Shown: piece after piece, positions 1 to 7,872 of the stretch
How the letters are laid out: each line of letters starts with the position of its first letter
Position numbering within the stretch: the stretch's first letter is position 1
Source: Pontibacillus yanchengensis Y32
GTDB lineage: Bacteria; Bacillota; Bacilli; Bacillales; BH030062
DNA: 44,062 bases
NCBI RefSeq assembly: GCF_000770635.1
Contig: NZ_AVBF01000035.1
Coordinates: 1 to 44,062, forward strand
Direction of reading: 5' to 3'
Program-made: the position numbers and the translations under genes
The notes under the pieces: generated by a model
The model's database searches: none
Seen by the model: only the letters and a program-made list of their open reading frames with translations
What the model was told of the DNA's origin: nothing

Positions 1-75
1 CCCATTTTAAATCCCATAGAATTCATTTAGTGTTGTATACTAAGTAATTGGAATCGGTAACAAAAGGAGATCATC

Positions 76-1839
76 ATGATATATTTATTGCTAACTATGC
101 TTGAGAGAGTAGGCATTATCGTAACAGTAGCTTTTTTGACGACAAGGCTTACTTTTTTTAAGAATATGATGGGTGAACAACAATTACAACGAGGTACTAT
201 GGTGAAAATGATGGTGTTTTTTGGGTTCTTCGGAATCATTGGTACCTATACAGGTTTATCCGTAGATGCTTATTCCTACGATATTTCAAAGTGGACATTT
301 TCATTAGCTCAAGATGAAGCATTGGCCAATTCTCGCGTAATAGGGGTTGTAATAGGGGGCCTTCTTGGAGGATGGAAAGTAGGGTTAGGTGCTGGCTTAT
401 TAGCAGGTTTTCACCGATTCACATTAGGAGGATTTACAGCAATTGCCTGTGGAATAGCTTCTATTGTAGCGGGTTTAATTGCAGGCTTAGCACGTAAAAA
501 ATTTAAATCCAATGCTTTTCAATCCTTATCTGTTCCTCTAATAGTTGGGATGGTAGCAGAAACACTGCAAATGGGGATAATTCTCTTGGTTGCCCAACCG
601 TTTGAGGCTTCGTGGAATTTAGTAGAAAAGATTGGTTTGCCTATGATTGTATCCAATGGAGTTGGATCCGCATTATTTATTTTAATTATTCGCAATGTAT
701 TTCAAGAGAGAGAACAGGTCGGTGCAGAGAAAACCCAAAAAGCTTTACTACTTGCTAAGCTTACAACGTCTCATTTACGTTTTGGATTAAATAGAAAGAC
801 TGCTCAACAAACATGTGAGGTGATTCGTCAAGAAGTAGGTGCCTCAGCGGTTGCCATTACAGATCAGGAAGACATATTAGGATATGTCGGTATGGGACAT
901 GACCATCATCAACAAGGACAGCATATCCAGACAGATGAAACCAAAACAGTAATAGAAACAGGAGAAGTCTACATATCAAGAAGAGAAGCTATTCATTGTC
1001 AAAAGGAGGATTGCCCGCTTCAATCAGCCGTTATCGCTCCTCTCAATTTAAAAGGTGAAACAATAGGAACTCTTAAATGTTACTTTGAATCAGAAGAAGC
1101 GCTATCAAAAGTAACAATTGAGTATATTACCGGATTAGCTGCTCTTTTAAGCCAGCAGTTAGAGATTAGTGATAACGAAAGGGTCAATCAGCTTGCGAAA
1201 GATGCTGAAATTAGAGCTTTACAAGCACAAATTAGTCCACACTTCTTGTTTAATGCTCTAAATACTATTGTATCAATGATCCGTTCCAATCCTAGTGGAG
1301 CACGAAAGCTTCTGATTACACTATCCAGGTATTTACGTCAGAATATTAACGGAACAAAAGAGAGAGTGATTACCCTTTCGCAAGAACTCCAGCATGTGAG
1401 AGCTTATTTATCCATTGAAGAGGCTCGCTTTAACGATAAGCTTCATGTCGAGATGAATATTGAAGACACTGCTCTAGATAAACAAGTTCCTCCCATGACC
1501 TTACAACCAATTATTGAGAATGCAATTAAACATGGTTTAAAAGGTATGAAAGAAGAGAGTGCAGTAATAATTAATATTCATGAGGAATTGGAGAAGGTTT
1601 TTGTTTCTATTGAGGATAACGGAAAGGGAATGGAAGAAGAACGTTTAGGAAAGTTGCTAAAAGAAAGTGTTGAATCTAAGGAAGGTACTGGTATTGGCTT
1701 GGTAAATGTAAACCAACGCCTCACAATGATCTATGGTCAAGAAGCAGCACTTCAAATTGACTCAAGGATTGGAGAAGGTACTAAGGTATCTTTTCAACTC
1801 CCACTAAATAAAAATAGAGGAGGTCCTCAGATTGAATAG
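76..1839 (+). CDS. lytS: LytS-type sensor histidine kinase
   Basis: Membrane sensor kinase that autophosphorylates and passes phosphate to the LytT-type regulator encoded next. Residues 1-215 are hydrophobic and match the 5TM-5TMR_LYT sensor; about 225-365 look like a GAF domain; the phospho-acceptor His is about residue 389 in ISPHFLFNALN, followed by the N-box IIENAIKHG, G1 EDNGKGM and G2 GTGIGL of a HATPase. The length of 587 aa is normal for LytS. The ATG has a good AAAGGAGA site. It overlaps the regulator gene by 8 bp, so the two are translationally coupled. In B. subtilis LytST responds to extracellular pyruvate and in E. coli the related BtsSR does too; the cstA neighbour here suggests the same, which is inference. 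Confidence 0.93.
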   Translation: MIYLLLTMLERVGIIVTVAFLTTRLTFFKNMMGEQQLQRGTMVKMMVFFGFFGIIGTYTGLSVDAYSYDISKWTFSLAQDEALANSRVIGVVIGGLLGGWKVGLGAGLLAGFHRFTLGGFTAIACGIASIVAGLIAGLARKKFKSNAFQSLSVPLIVGMVAETLQMGIILLVAQPFEASWNLVEKIGLPMIVSNGVGSALFILIIRNVFQEREQVGAEKTQKALLLAKLTTSHLRFGLNRKTAQQTCEVIRQEVGASAVAITDQEDILGYVGMGHDHHQQGQHIQTDETKTVIETGEVYISRREAIHCQKEDCPLQSAVIAPLNLKGETIGTLKCYFESEEALSKVTIEYITGLAALLSQQLEISDNERVNQLAKDAEIRALQAQISPHFLFNALNTIVSMIRSNPSGARKLLITLSRYLRQNINGTKERVITLSQELQHVRAYLSIEEARFNDKLHVEMNIEDTALDKQVPPMTLQPIIENAIKHGLKGMKEESAVIINIHEELEKVFVSIEDNGKGMEEERLGKLLKESVESKEGTGIGLVNVNQRLTMIYGQEAALQIDSRIGEGTKVSFQLPLNKNRGGPQIE

Positions 1840-2575
1840 GCAGATTAACGTTATGGTTATTGACGATGAACCATATAGCCGTGATGAATTGAAGCACTTA
1901 TTATCTTCTTATGATGATATACGTATAGTAGATGAAGCAACTTCAGGTGAGCAAGGTCTAGAAAAAATAATGCGTACCACAAATATCCATGTACTATTTG
2001 TCGATATTGAAATGGGAGGATTATCTGGTATGGACTTTGTTGAATCTATACAAAATTTAAAACATCCACCCCATGTAGTATTTGCTACTGCACATCCAGA
2101 TTATGCAGCTAAAGCTTTTCGGTATGAAGCTATTGACTACTTACTAAAGCCTTTTTCAGATGAAGAAGTAGAGGAGACTGTAAAGCGCCTACGAAATGTT
2201 ATGCATAACAAGGAGTCTTCTACTATTGAAGTTAATAATCACGTGAAAGGTAAGTTAGCTATTGAGACAGAAGATCGTATATATTATGTACTACCTGAAG
2301 ATCTTTTTTATGTGGAAGTGGATAATGGGGAAACGAGGGTTCATACTAGTGAGAAATCATTTGCCACAAAGCTATCTTTAAAAGATATTGAAGAGAAACT
2401 TAGTGATTTTTCCTTCTTTCGTACGCATAAAAGCTATTTAGTAAATTTAAAAGAAGTTGAAGCCTTAATCCCATGGTTTAATGGTGCTTACCAATTGAAG
2501 TTAAAGCATATAACAGAAGAGATTCCAGTTAGTAGAACATATGCTAAGGAATTAAAGAGTAGATTGAGTTTGTAA
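1832..2575 (+). CDS. lytT: LytTR-family response regulator
   Basis: DNA-binding response regulator partner of the upstream kinase. The receiver domain covers residues 1-120 with acidic DDE near the N terminus, phospho-acceptor D58 in FVDIEM and the conserved K in LLKPF; the LytTR DNA-binding domain covers about 140-245 (YVEVDNGETRVH and FRTHKSYLVNL are typical). The start is TTG at 1832, chosen because AGAGGAGG lies 8 bases upstream inside the kinase gene. The likely target is the cstA promoter just downstream, which carries a 21-bp-spaced direct repeat. Family and pairing are certain; the target is inferred. Confidence 0.93.
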   Translation: MNRQINVMVIDDEPYSRDELKHLLSSYDDIRIVDEATSGEQGLEKIMRTTNIHVLFVDIEMGGLSGMDFVESIQNLKHPPHVVFATAHPDYAAKAFRYEAIDYLLKPFSDEEVEETVKRLRNVMHNKESSTIEVNNHVKGKLAIETEDRIYYVLPEDLFYVEVDNGETRVHTSEKSFATKLSLKDIEEKLSDFSFFRTHKSYLVNLKEVEALIPWFNGAYQLKLKHITEEIPVSRTYAKELKSRLSL

Positions 2576-2597
2576 AGATGTATGTAATTTCTATTTA

Positions 2598-2629
2598 ACG
2601 ACATCTTAAAGCTAATTCACGACATGTTA
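2598..2629 (+). promoter_or_regulatory. LytTR-type direct-repeat operator for cstA
   Basis: Two near-identical 11-mers, ACGACATCTTA at 2598-2608 and ACGACATGTTA at 2619-2629, are offset by 21 bp, two helical turns. LytTR regulators classically bind two direct repeats spaced this way upstream of the -35 region. The position, between lytT and cstA and about 35-65 bp upstream of the -10 box, fits an activator site. No binding data were available. Confidence 0.6.
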
Positions 2630-2644
2630 TCTCTATACCACCCA

Positions 2645-2669
2645 ATGAAAGCGTTTCATTTTATATAAT
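2645..2669 (+). promoter_or_regulatory. cre-like palindrome and -10 box of cstA
   Basis: ATGAAAGCGTTTCAT at 2645-2659 is a perfect inverted repeat around GCG and resembles the CcpA catabolite-responsive element, with one mismatch to the usual consensus near its right end. It is followed by TATAAT at 2664-2669. No good -35 box is visible 17 bp upstream, as expected of an activator-dependent promoter. CcpA bound here would sit over the core promoter and repress. Confidence 0.5.
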
Positions 2670-2720
2670 GAATACACAAACTGATTGAAAACGCATACAC
2701 ATTGGGGAGGGGAACAACGA

Positions 2721-4160
2721 ATGATTACCTTTATTATTTCTATTGCATTATTAATTATTGGCTATTTCACCTATGGAAAATTTGTAGAAAAGACTTTTGA
2801 AATTAAAGAAGAAAGAAAAACACCAGCCTATACAATAGGTGATAATGTAGATTATCTTCCAATGGGAACCAAACGAAATTCTATGATCCAACTGTTAAAT
2901 ATTGCAGGAGTAGGACCTATCTTTGGGCCAATATTAGGAGCCCTATACGGTCCTGTTGCATTCTTATGGATTGTATTAGGCTCTATCTTTGCAGGAGCGG
3001 TTCACGATTACCTTACTGGTATGATTTCTCTTAGAAATAAAGGGGCACACATACCTGAATTAGCTGGAAAGTTTCTAGGCAAGCCTATGCGACATATTGT
3101 AAACGCTTTTTCTGTCTTACTATTACTTTTAACTGGTACGGTTTTTGTTTCAGCACCTGCTTCACTAATTAATAACTTAACTTCGAATTGGATCGGATTG
3201 AGTGCAATTGTAGGTATCATTTTTGTTTATTACATTATCGCAACCGTATTGCCAATAGATAAGATAATTGGGAGAGTTTATCCGATTTTTGGAGCACTGT
3301 TATTATTAAGTGCTATTGGTATTGGTGTAGGTCTGATTGCAACAGGAGCACCTATTCCAGAGATGTCATTAACGAATATGCATCCTGATAATCTACCAAT
3401 TTTCCCTTTACTATTCTTAACAATCTCATGTGGAGCTCTTTCTGGTTTCCATGCTACTCAGTCTCCGATTATTTCCAGAACAACTCAACGTGAAGGACAG
3501 GGAAGGAAGATTTTTTACGGCATGATGATTGCTGAAGGTGTTATTGCCATGATTTGGGCAGCAGCTGCAATGAGTATCTTCTCCGGTAATGAATTAAATC
3601 AAATCATTGCAGAAGGTGGACCTGCTGCAGTTGTTAGTGAAGTATCTAAATCTATGCTAGGTGCAATTGGTGGAACTATTGCTATTATAGGCGTTATCAT
3701 ATTGCCAATCACTTCAGGTGATACATCGTTCCGTGGTTTGCGAATGATTATTGCAGATTACTTTAAGATCGGACAAAAGAAAACAGCAAATCGTCTTTGG
3801 ATAGCTTTTCCGGTGTTTGCTCTTTCTTTTATCCTGACGAAAATTGACTTTTCCCTTCTTTGGAGATATTTCTCATGGGCAAACCAGTCTACAGCTATGA
3901 TTGCACTATGGATTGGTGCCATGTACTTGATATTATCTAAAAAGAATTACTTTATCGCCATGATACCAGCATCATTTATGACATTTGCCACCACGACATA
4001 TATTTTCTACGCAGATATTGGAGCTGGTTTATCTATTGAAATAGCTTATGTTATTGCCGGAGTTATTACGGTAAGTGTGATTGCTTTTTTCTATAGAACA
4101 GCTCACAAACGATTGCAACATCCTGTATCCTTGGATGATGGATATGATCAAGTTGCATAG
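2721..4160 (+). CDS. cstA: CstA-family carbon-starvation/pyruvate transporter
   Basis: Integral membrane transporter of the CstA/BtsT family, which takes up peptides or pyruvate. Motifs typical of the family: GVGPIFGPILGALYG, GAVHDYLTGMISLRNKG, CGALSGFHATQSP and TSGDTSFRGLRM. About 12-14 hydrophobic segments span 479 residues; this is the short Firmicutes form, since the E. coli proteins exceed 700 aa. The ATG at 2721 is chosen because GGGAGGGG lies 8 bases upstream; an upstream in-frame TTG at 2685 has no site and falls close to the promoter. The LytST neighbour argues for pyruvate or another small acid as substrate (inference). A strong terminator follows. Confidence 0.88.
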   Translation: MITFIISIALLIIGYFTYGKFVEKTFEIKEERKTPAYTIGDNVDYLPMGTKRNSMIQLLNIAGVGPIFGPILGALYGPVAFLWIVLGSIFAGAVHDYLTGMISLRNKGAHIPELAGKFLGKPMRHIVNAFSVLLLLLTGTVFVSAPASLINNLTSNWIGLSAIVGIIFVYYIIATVLPIDKIIGRVYPIFGALLLLSAIGIGVGLIATGAPIPEMSLTNMHPDNLPIFPLLFLTISCGALSGFHATQSPIISRTTQREGQGRKIFYGMMIAEGVIAMIWAAAAMSIFSGNELNQIIAEGGPAAVVSEVSKSMLGAIGGTIAIIGVIILPITSGDTSFRGLRMIIADYFKIGQKKTANRLWIAFPVFALSFILTKIDFSLLWRYFSWANQSTAMIALWIGAMYLILSKKNYFIAMIPASFMTFATTTYIFYADIGAGLSIEIAYVIAGVITVSVIAFFYRTAHKRLQHPVSLDDGYDQVA

Positions 4161-4167
4161 TAACAAC

Positions 4168-4209
4168 ACCCCCTTTATGAGATTTTTCTCTTAAGGGGGT
4201 AAATTTGTT
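4168..4209 (+). terminator. Terminator after cstA
   Basis: ACCCCC and GGGGGT arms, extended by inner CTTTATGAG/CTCTTAAG pairing, form a hairpin directly after the cstA stop codon, followed by a modest AT tract (AAATTTGTTT). Confidence 0.75.
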
Positions 4210-4410
4210 TGAGTAAATGAAATTATTCGTTACGACATACTCTGTTACTAAAACCATCCATAAATGGAGTATTTCATTTTACTCTATCAAACATCACTAA
4301 ATGTGAAATACCATCAATACCTTGCTTCTGTTATCGTATATTCTAAGTAGAACCTTTCCTATTGGATATGATAAATAATACATACTATTGAAATTGAGGT
4401 GGGTTAGCGA

Positions 4411-5064
4411 ATGAATATCAGAATTGAATTAACGTACAAAACTCCAAAAGGTACAGAAGCCACTTTTCGTTCGGATGAGATGTATATTGGAGAAGCAATT
4501 CTAATAGGTGAAGATTTGGAAAAGACTGGACGAATACATAGTATTTCTTTTATCGACAACTATGATACTTCATTAACCTTAAAAGAAATGAAGCAGTTCA
4601 TGAAGGGTGTACAAACAGAACCTCATAACATTACAGTCTATTTTGATGGTGGATTTAATATAGAAACTTATCAGTCAGGCTTAGGGTGTGCTATTTATTA
4701 TCATCAAAATAGAAAGTCATTCCGCTTACGTAAAAATGCCTTAATCTATGAATTGAATACTAATAACGAAGCTGAGTATGCAGCTTTACATTTGGCAATG
4801 CAGGAGCTTGAGTTCTTAGGTGTTCGTAATATACCTATAACAATTGTTGGCGATTCCCAAGTTGTTATCAATCAGTTAAATGGGGAATGGCCTTGTATGG
4901 AAGAGGAATTAACTAAATGGGCTGATCGTGTAGAGCATAAACTTAAAGGATTAGGGATTACCCCAAACTATCATCTTATTTCACGAAAAGAAAACAAAGA
5001 AGCAGACAGGTTGGCATCACAAGCATTAAAAGGAGTAGAAATGAGTAGTACAACAGAAACCTAA
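4411..5064 (+). CDS. RNase HI-fold protein (YpeP/YpdQ-like)
   Basis: The C-terminal part (residues 73-210) is an RNase HI fold with all expected acidic positions: D79 in YFDGG, E in NNEAEY (about 119), D in GDSQVV (about 148) and D in NKEADRLA (about 196). This suggests a catalytically competent RNA-DNA hybrid nuclease. The N-terminal 70 residues form an extra domain without a recognised motif, as in B. subtilis YpeP-like proteins. GAGGTGGG precedes the ATG by 7 bases. It stands alone, between the cstA terminator and a repeat block. Family confident; the biological substrate is not known to me. Confidence 0.8.
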   Translation: MNIRIELTYKTPKGTEATFRSDEMYIGEAILIGEDLEKTGRIHSISFIDNYDTSLTLKEMKQFMKGVQTEPHNITVYFDGGFNIETYQSGLGCAIYYHQNRKSFRLRKNALIYELNTNNEAEYAALHLAMQELEFLGVRNIPITIVGDSQVVINQLNGEWPCMEEELTKWADRVEHKLKGLGITPNYHLISRKENKEADRLASQALKGVEMSSTTET

Positions 5065-5217
5065 GTTCATTTTCTAACTTAAAAATGTTTAAGATACATG
5101 TAGCTTATTCAACTATAGAGGAATAATTTTGAAGACTTGTATTCGAGATAAATTAAGTTATTTAGCAATGAATTGGCAAATAAAGAGGGATGTTTCCGTA
5201 GCTTTTGTGAGAATAAA

Positions 5218-5405
5218 GGTGGCCGTGGAACAACTCTCGTCCTGCCGGCGGCCCTACACGATGTAGGGTCGTTCGACGTTGTCACACGATGTGACGGTAT
5301 TAGTCGAACCTCCCCTTCACAAGCCTCCTCTAGCCCAAAAACGGGGCTTTCCGGGGTCTCGCCTACCTCTTTCTCCGGCGGGAGTCTCCTTGTTCCACGT
5401 CCACC
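5218..5405 (-). repeat. R2 repeat, copy A, with inserted hairpin module
   Basis: The ends form an inverted repeat, GTGGAACAA against TTGTTCCAC with flanking GGTGG/CCACC. On the minus strand it shares GGAGACTCCCGCCGGAGAAA and the following GAGACCCCGG with copy B. The middle has been replaced by the R1-type module (5252-5310): hairpin GTCACACGATGTGAC enclosed by GTTCGAC and GTCGAAC, plus a second hairpin around 5252-5268. R2-like sequences are common between Bacillaceae genes as far as I recall; their function is unknown. Confidence 0.65.
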
Positions 5406-5599
5406 TTTGCTATTGTTGATAGGAACGGAAACATGGCCAGATATGAGTAAATGAGGTATTTTTATATCTTCGGAGTTAAAATCTATACACTTGTACGTCT
5501 TCTGTAACAAATGAAGGTTTTCACTAAAGATATGAACATCTTGTGCGGTCGGAGAGAGGTACTACATTTAGCCGCGGGTCCGATAGCTATTACCCTGAT

Positions 5600-5728
5600 G
5601 GGGGTGAAGGGGGAACTGAGAGACTCCCGCGGGAGAAAGAGGTTGGTGAGACCCCGGAGGGAGCGAAGCGAGTGAGAAGGCTCACCAGCTCGCCCGCAGG
5701 AAAGCGAGTTGTTCCACCGTAACCCCCC
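5600..5728 (+). repeat. R2 repeat, copy B
   Basis: Same family as copy A but in the opposite orientation and without the inserted module. Internal pairings include CTCCCGCGGGAG, GGTGAG with CTCACC, and outer GGGGAAC with GTTGTTCC. The inner GGGAGCGAAGCGAGTGAG segment looks like the apical part that copy A has lost. Confidence 0.6.
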
Positions 5729-5853
5729 TCCACTATTTAAGTATCGGACCCAATACTTTCCATAATACCTTGAACCCAAGTCTTCAAGATAATGGGGCAA
5801 ATATGGAATAAATGCCTGGACTTTTCCAAAGCAATCGTTTTAGAAAATGACCT

Positions 5854-5908
5854 TTGACAGAATTCAGGCATGTACTTTAAACTGAATATGAATATATGTG
5901 CATATATT
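5854..5908 (+). promoter_or_regulatory. Promoter and CzrA/SmtB-type operator of the zinc operon
   Basis: A TTGACA box at 5854-5859 is followed about 16 bp later by a weak -10 (TTTAAA). Just downstream, AATATATGTGCATATATT at 5891-5908 is a perfect 8-2-8 palindrome, the form bound by ArsR/SmtB zinc repressors. Its place at and just after the expected transcription start fits repression by the ArsR-family gene at the end of the operon. Confidence 0.65.
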
Positions 5909-5976
5909 GCAAGTGGTAAATGCTAATATTTTAGGGAAACGTAATACAGTTATAGAACGTTGGAGGAGGTTGCTTT

Positions 5977-6870
5977 ATGGGACATCATCACCATCATCAC
6001 GATCATACCACGGGGAATATTAAGACAGCATTCTTTTTGAATTTATTCTTTACATTAATTGAAATTGTCGGAGGTATTTTAACAAATAGCATGGCAATCA
6101 TCTCCGATGCACTTCATGACTTAGGAGACTCATTATCGTTAGGCTTATCATGGTTTCTACAAAAATACTCAAAGAAAGAACATAACAATGACTACACATT
6201 TGGTTATAAACGCTTTTCCTTATTAGCCGCTCTAATTAATAGTGTCGTCTTGATAGTCGGTTCTATATTTATTTTTACAGAGGCTATCCCAAGGTTGTTG
6301 AATCCAGTAAGTCCAAATGCTAGTGGCATGATTATGCTAGCTATTTTAGGTGTTCTTGTAAACGGAGCAGCTGTTTTCAAACTTCGTGGTGGGGAGTCGA
6401 TGAACGCTAAAGTGATGACTTGGCACTTGCTTGAGGATGTATTAGGTTGGGTGGCTGTTTTAATTGTAAGTATTATCTTATTGTTTAAAGACATTCCGAT
6501 TTTAGATCCTCTTTTATCCATTGGTATTACATTGTATATTCTATATAATGTGGTTATTAATTTTAAGAAAACAATGTCCTTATTCTTAGAGAAAGTACCA
6601 GAAGGCATTGATTTTGCATCATTAAAGAAAAAAATGGAAGAGATTCATTTAGTTCATTCCATTCATCATACACACCTTTGGTCACTAGATGGAGAACATC
6701 ATGCCTTTTCAACCCATGTTGTAGTACCAGAGAATACTACTAGAGATGAAGTTTGTACAATAAAAGAACAAATAAAAGATATTTTAGGTGACATTCATCT
6801 TGACCATGTCACGATAGAAGTTGAATATGAAGATGAGGAATGTTCTGTATTAGAATTAACCCATCATTAA
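5977..6870 (+). CDS. czcD: Cation diffusion facilitator (zinc efflux, CzcD-like)
   Basis: Cytoplasmic-membrane antiporter expelling Zn2+ and related divalent ions. The N terminus is a His cluster (MGHHHHHHDH), six membrane segments follow, and the CDF metal site residues are visible as SDALHDLGDS in TM2 and HLLEDV in TM5; the C-terminal third is the cytosolic dimerisation domain (HTHLWSLDG). 297 aa is the family norm. GGAGGAGG precedes the ATG. It is the first gene of an operon ending in a CzrA-type repressor, which supports zinc as substrate. Confidence 0.9.
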   Translation: MGHHHHHHDHTTGNIKTAFFLNLFFTLIEIVGGILTNSMAIISDALHDLGDSLSLGLSWFLQKYSKKEHNNDYTFGYKRFSLLAALINSVVLIVGSIFIFTEAIPRLLNPVSPNASGMIMLAILGVLVNGAAVFKLRGGESMNAKVMTWHLLEDVLGWVAVLIVSIILLFKDIPILDPLLSIGITLYILYNVVINFKKTMSLFLEKVPEGIDFASLKKKMEEIHLVHSIHHTHLWSLDGEHHAFSTHVVVPENTTRDEVCTIKEQIKDILGDIHLDHVTIEVEYEDEECSVLELTHH

Positions 6871-6880
6871 AAGGAGGGGT

Positions 6881-7006
6881 ATGATGTTAGGCCCATTATT
6901 TTATTCAATGGTGGCGATGGCAATCCTTATCTTTGCTTTATTTGTAGCGTTCATGTATTTTGCTATTAAAAAAGGTAAGAAAAATCAAGAGGATGAAAAT
7001 AGATAA
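6881..7006 (+). CDS. 41-aa single-pass membrane peptide in the zinc operon
   Basis: A short ORF of 41 codons with an excellent AAGGAGGGG site, 10 bp after the transporter stop and 17 bp before the repressor start. It has a hydrophobic stretch at residues 3-30 (YSMVAMAILIFALFVAFMYF) and a charged tail, KKGKKNQEDENR, so one membrane span is predicted. I do not recognise the family. Its position between a CDF transporter and its repressor suggests an accessory or modulator of zinc export; this is inference. Confidence 0.7.
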   Translation: MMLGPLFYSMVAMAILIFALFVAFMYFAIKKGKKNQEDENR

Positions 7007-7023
7007 AGAAAGGTGGATAGTGA

Positions 7024-7335
7024 ATGGATGAATTACCTAAATTAGAGGAATTAGATGAAGAGACGCTGTTTATCGTTTCTCAAACGTTTAAAGCTCTCTC
7101 AGATCCAACACGGATTAGAATATTGCATTTGCTATATCAAGAAGAATTATCTGTAAATAATATTTCTGAGGCATTACATCTTCGTCAATCAACCGTATCT
7201 CACCAGTTGAGGTTTTTAAAAAATTTACGACTTGTTAAGTATCGGAGAGAAGGAACTTCTATCTACTATTCCATTGATGATGAACACGTTATGGACGTCT
7301 TAAAACAGACTATTGACCATGCCCAACACCACTAA
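7024..7335 (+). CDS. czrA: ArsR/SmtB zinc-sensing repressor (CzrA-like)
   Basis: Winged-helix repressor of 103 aa; the recognition helix region is [19 protein letters not shown]. The alpha-5 zinc site of CzrA is conserved: D and H in SIDDEHV and H, H in TIDHAQHH, matching the D84/H86/H97/H100 pattern of S. aureus CzrA. There is no alpha-3 Cys site, so zinc or cobalt rather than cadmium or lead is expected. Last gene of the czcD operon, and likely binds the palindrome at 5891-5908, giving autoregulation. Confidence 0.88.
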   Translation: MDELPKLEELDEETLFIVSQTFKALSDPTRIRILHLLYQEELSVNNISEALHLRQSTVSHQLRFLKNLRLVKYRREGTSIYYSIDDEHVMDVLKQTIDHAQHH

Positions 7336-7349
7336 TTACTACTACTATT

Positions 7350-7379
7350 TTGTTATACGTGTTAAAGTAAAGTTATAGT
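7350..7379 (+). promoter_or_regulatory. Possible promoter of the comFB-like gene
   Basis: TTGTTA at 7350-7355 and TATAGT at 7374-7379 with an 18-bp spacer, 37 bp upstream of the start codon. A reasonable SigA-type match, read by eye only. Confidence 0.35.
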
Positions 7380-7415
7380 ATAAAAGAGATAATGAACAAG
7401 TAGAGAGGGAAATAC

Positions 7416-7697
7416 ATGTCAAGAGAGATAGTGAATGTAATGGAAGAATTAGCATCTAGTATTGTCACCGTCATGCTTATGAGCCCAGACTATCAAACAT
7501 TTTGTAAATGTGAAAAATGTAGAAGGGATATTCTTGCCCTGAGCTTAAACACATTACCTACTCACTATGTCACTACTGAAGGTGGTCGACAGCAAGCATA
7601 CGAACAACTGAATACAAATGACAATCGAAAGTGGATTAATAAACGGATAATTAGTGCAATACATGTGGTTGGTCGTTATCCGAAGCATAACGAATAA
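7416..7697 (+). CDS. comFB: ComFB-family late competence protein
   Basis: 93-aa protein matching the ComFB domain: the central FCKCEKCRRDILALSLN with three cysteines, then LPTHYV, is characteristic. Family members were first found in the comF operon and some bind cyclic dinucleotides; the exact role is unsettled. Here it is outside any comF operon, alone between the zinc operon and a terminator. AGAGAGGG precedes the ATG. Confidence 0.8.
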   Translation: MSREIVNVMEELASSIVTVMLMSPDYQTFCKCEKCRRDILALSLNTLPTHYVTTEGGRQQAYEQLNTNDNRKWINKRIISAIHVVGRYPKHNE

Positions 7698-7730
7698 AAC
7701 TCAAGCAATGCTTGAGTTTTTTCTTTTTTA
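7697..7730 (+). terminator. Terminator after comFB-like gene
   Basis: AACTCAAGC, a 3-base loop and GCTTGAGTT followed by TTTTTCTTTTTT, immediately after the stop codon; a strong intrinsic terminator. Confidence 0.85.
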
Positions 7731-7744
7731 ATAGGAAAGAAAGC

Positions 7745-7865
7745 ATAAGTTTCTGGCGCTTACATGTATAGCCCCAGCCCATCACTCGATGTAATAAGTC
7801 AATCATCGCTAAGTGCTACTTCGAGGCTTGTCTTAAGCCTGTATGGGGTGACCAAGTCGCTTCGA
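7745..7865 (+). repeat. Degenerate R1 repeat
   Basis: Weak copy of the dispersed R1 family: CCCAGCCCATCACTCG followed by AATAAGTCAATCATCG resembles the conserved left part, and GTCGCTTCGAGCTTTT the right end. Much diverged. Confidence 0.4.
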
Positions 7866-7872
7866 GCTTTTC

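Larger units (their letters stand above)
5118..5801. repeat. Composite repeat bracketed by inverted R4 sequences
   Basis: A 0.7-kb gene-free, GC-richer block. The left end (5118-5150) carries the R4 motif TTGAAGACTTG with TTCGAGATA; the right end (5761-5801) carries the same motif inverted. Inside lie two copies of a second repeat (R2) in opposite orientation, and one of these contains a hairpin module shared with the R1 repeats. The ORFs of 90-130 codons that span it on both strands are low-complexity products of the repeats, have no Shine-Dalgarno site and are not called as genes. Confidence 0.7.

Noticed and set aside
5109-5510. ORFs of 90-133 codons on both strands across 5.1-5.8 kb
   Set aside because: They run through R2/R4 repeats, have no ribosome site and give low-complexity products; the structure is explained by inverted repeats.
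5128-5801. Insertion sequence
   Set aside because: Inverted R4 ends look IS-like but there is no transposase ORF or visible target duplication.
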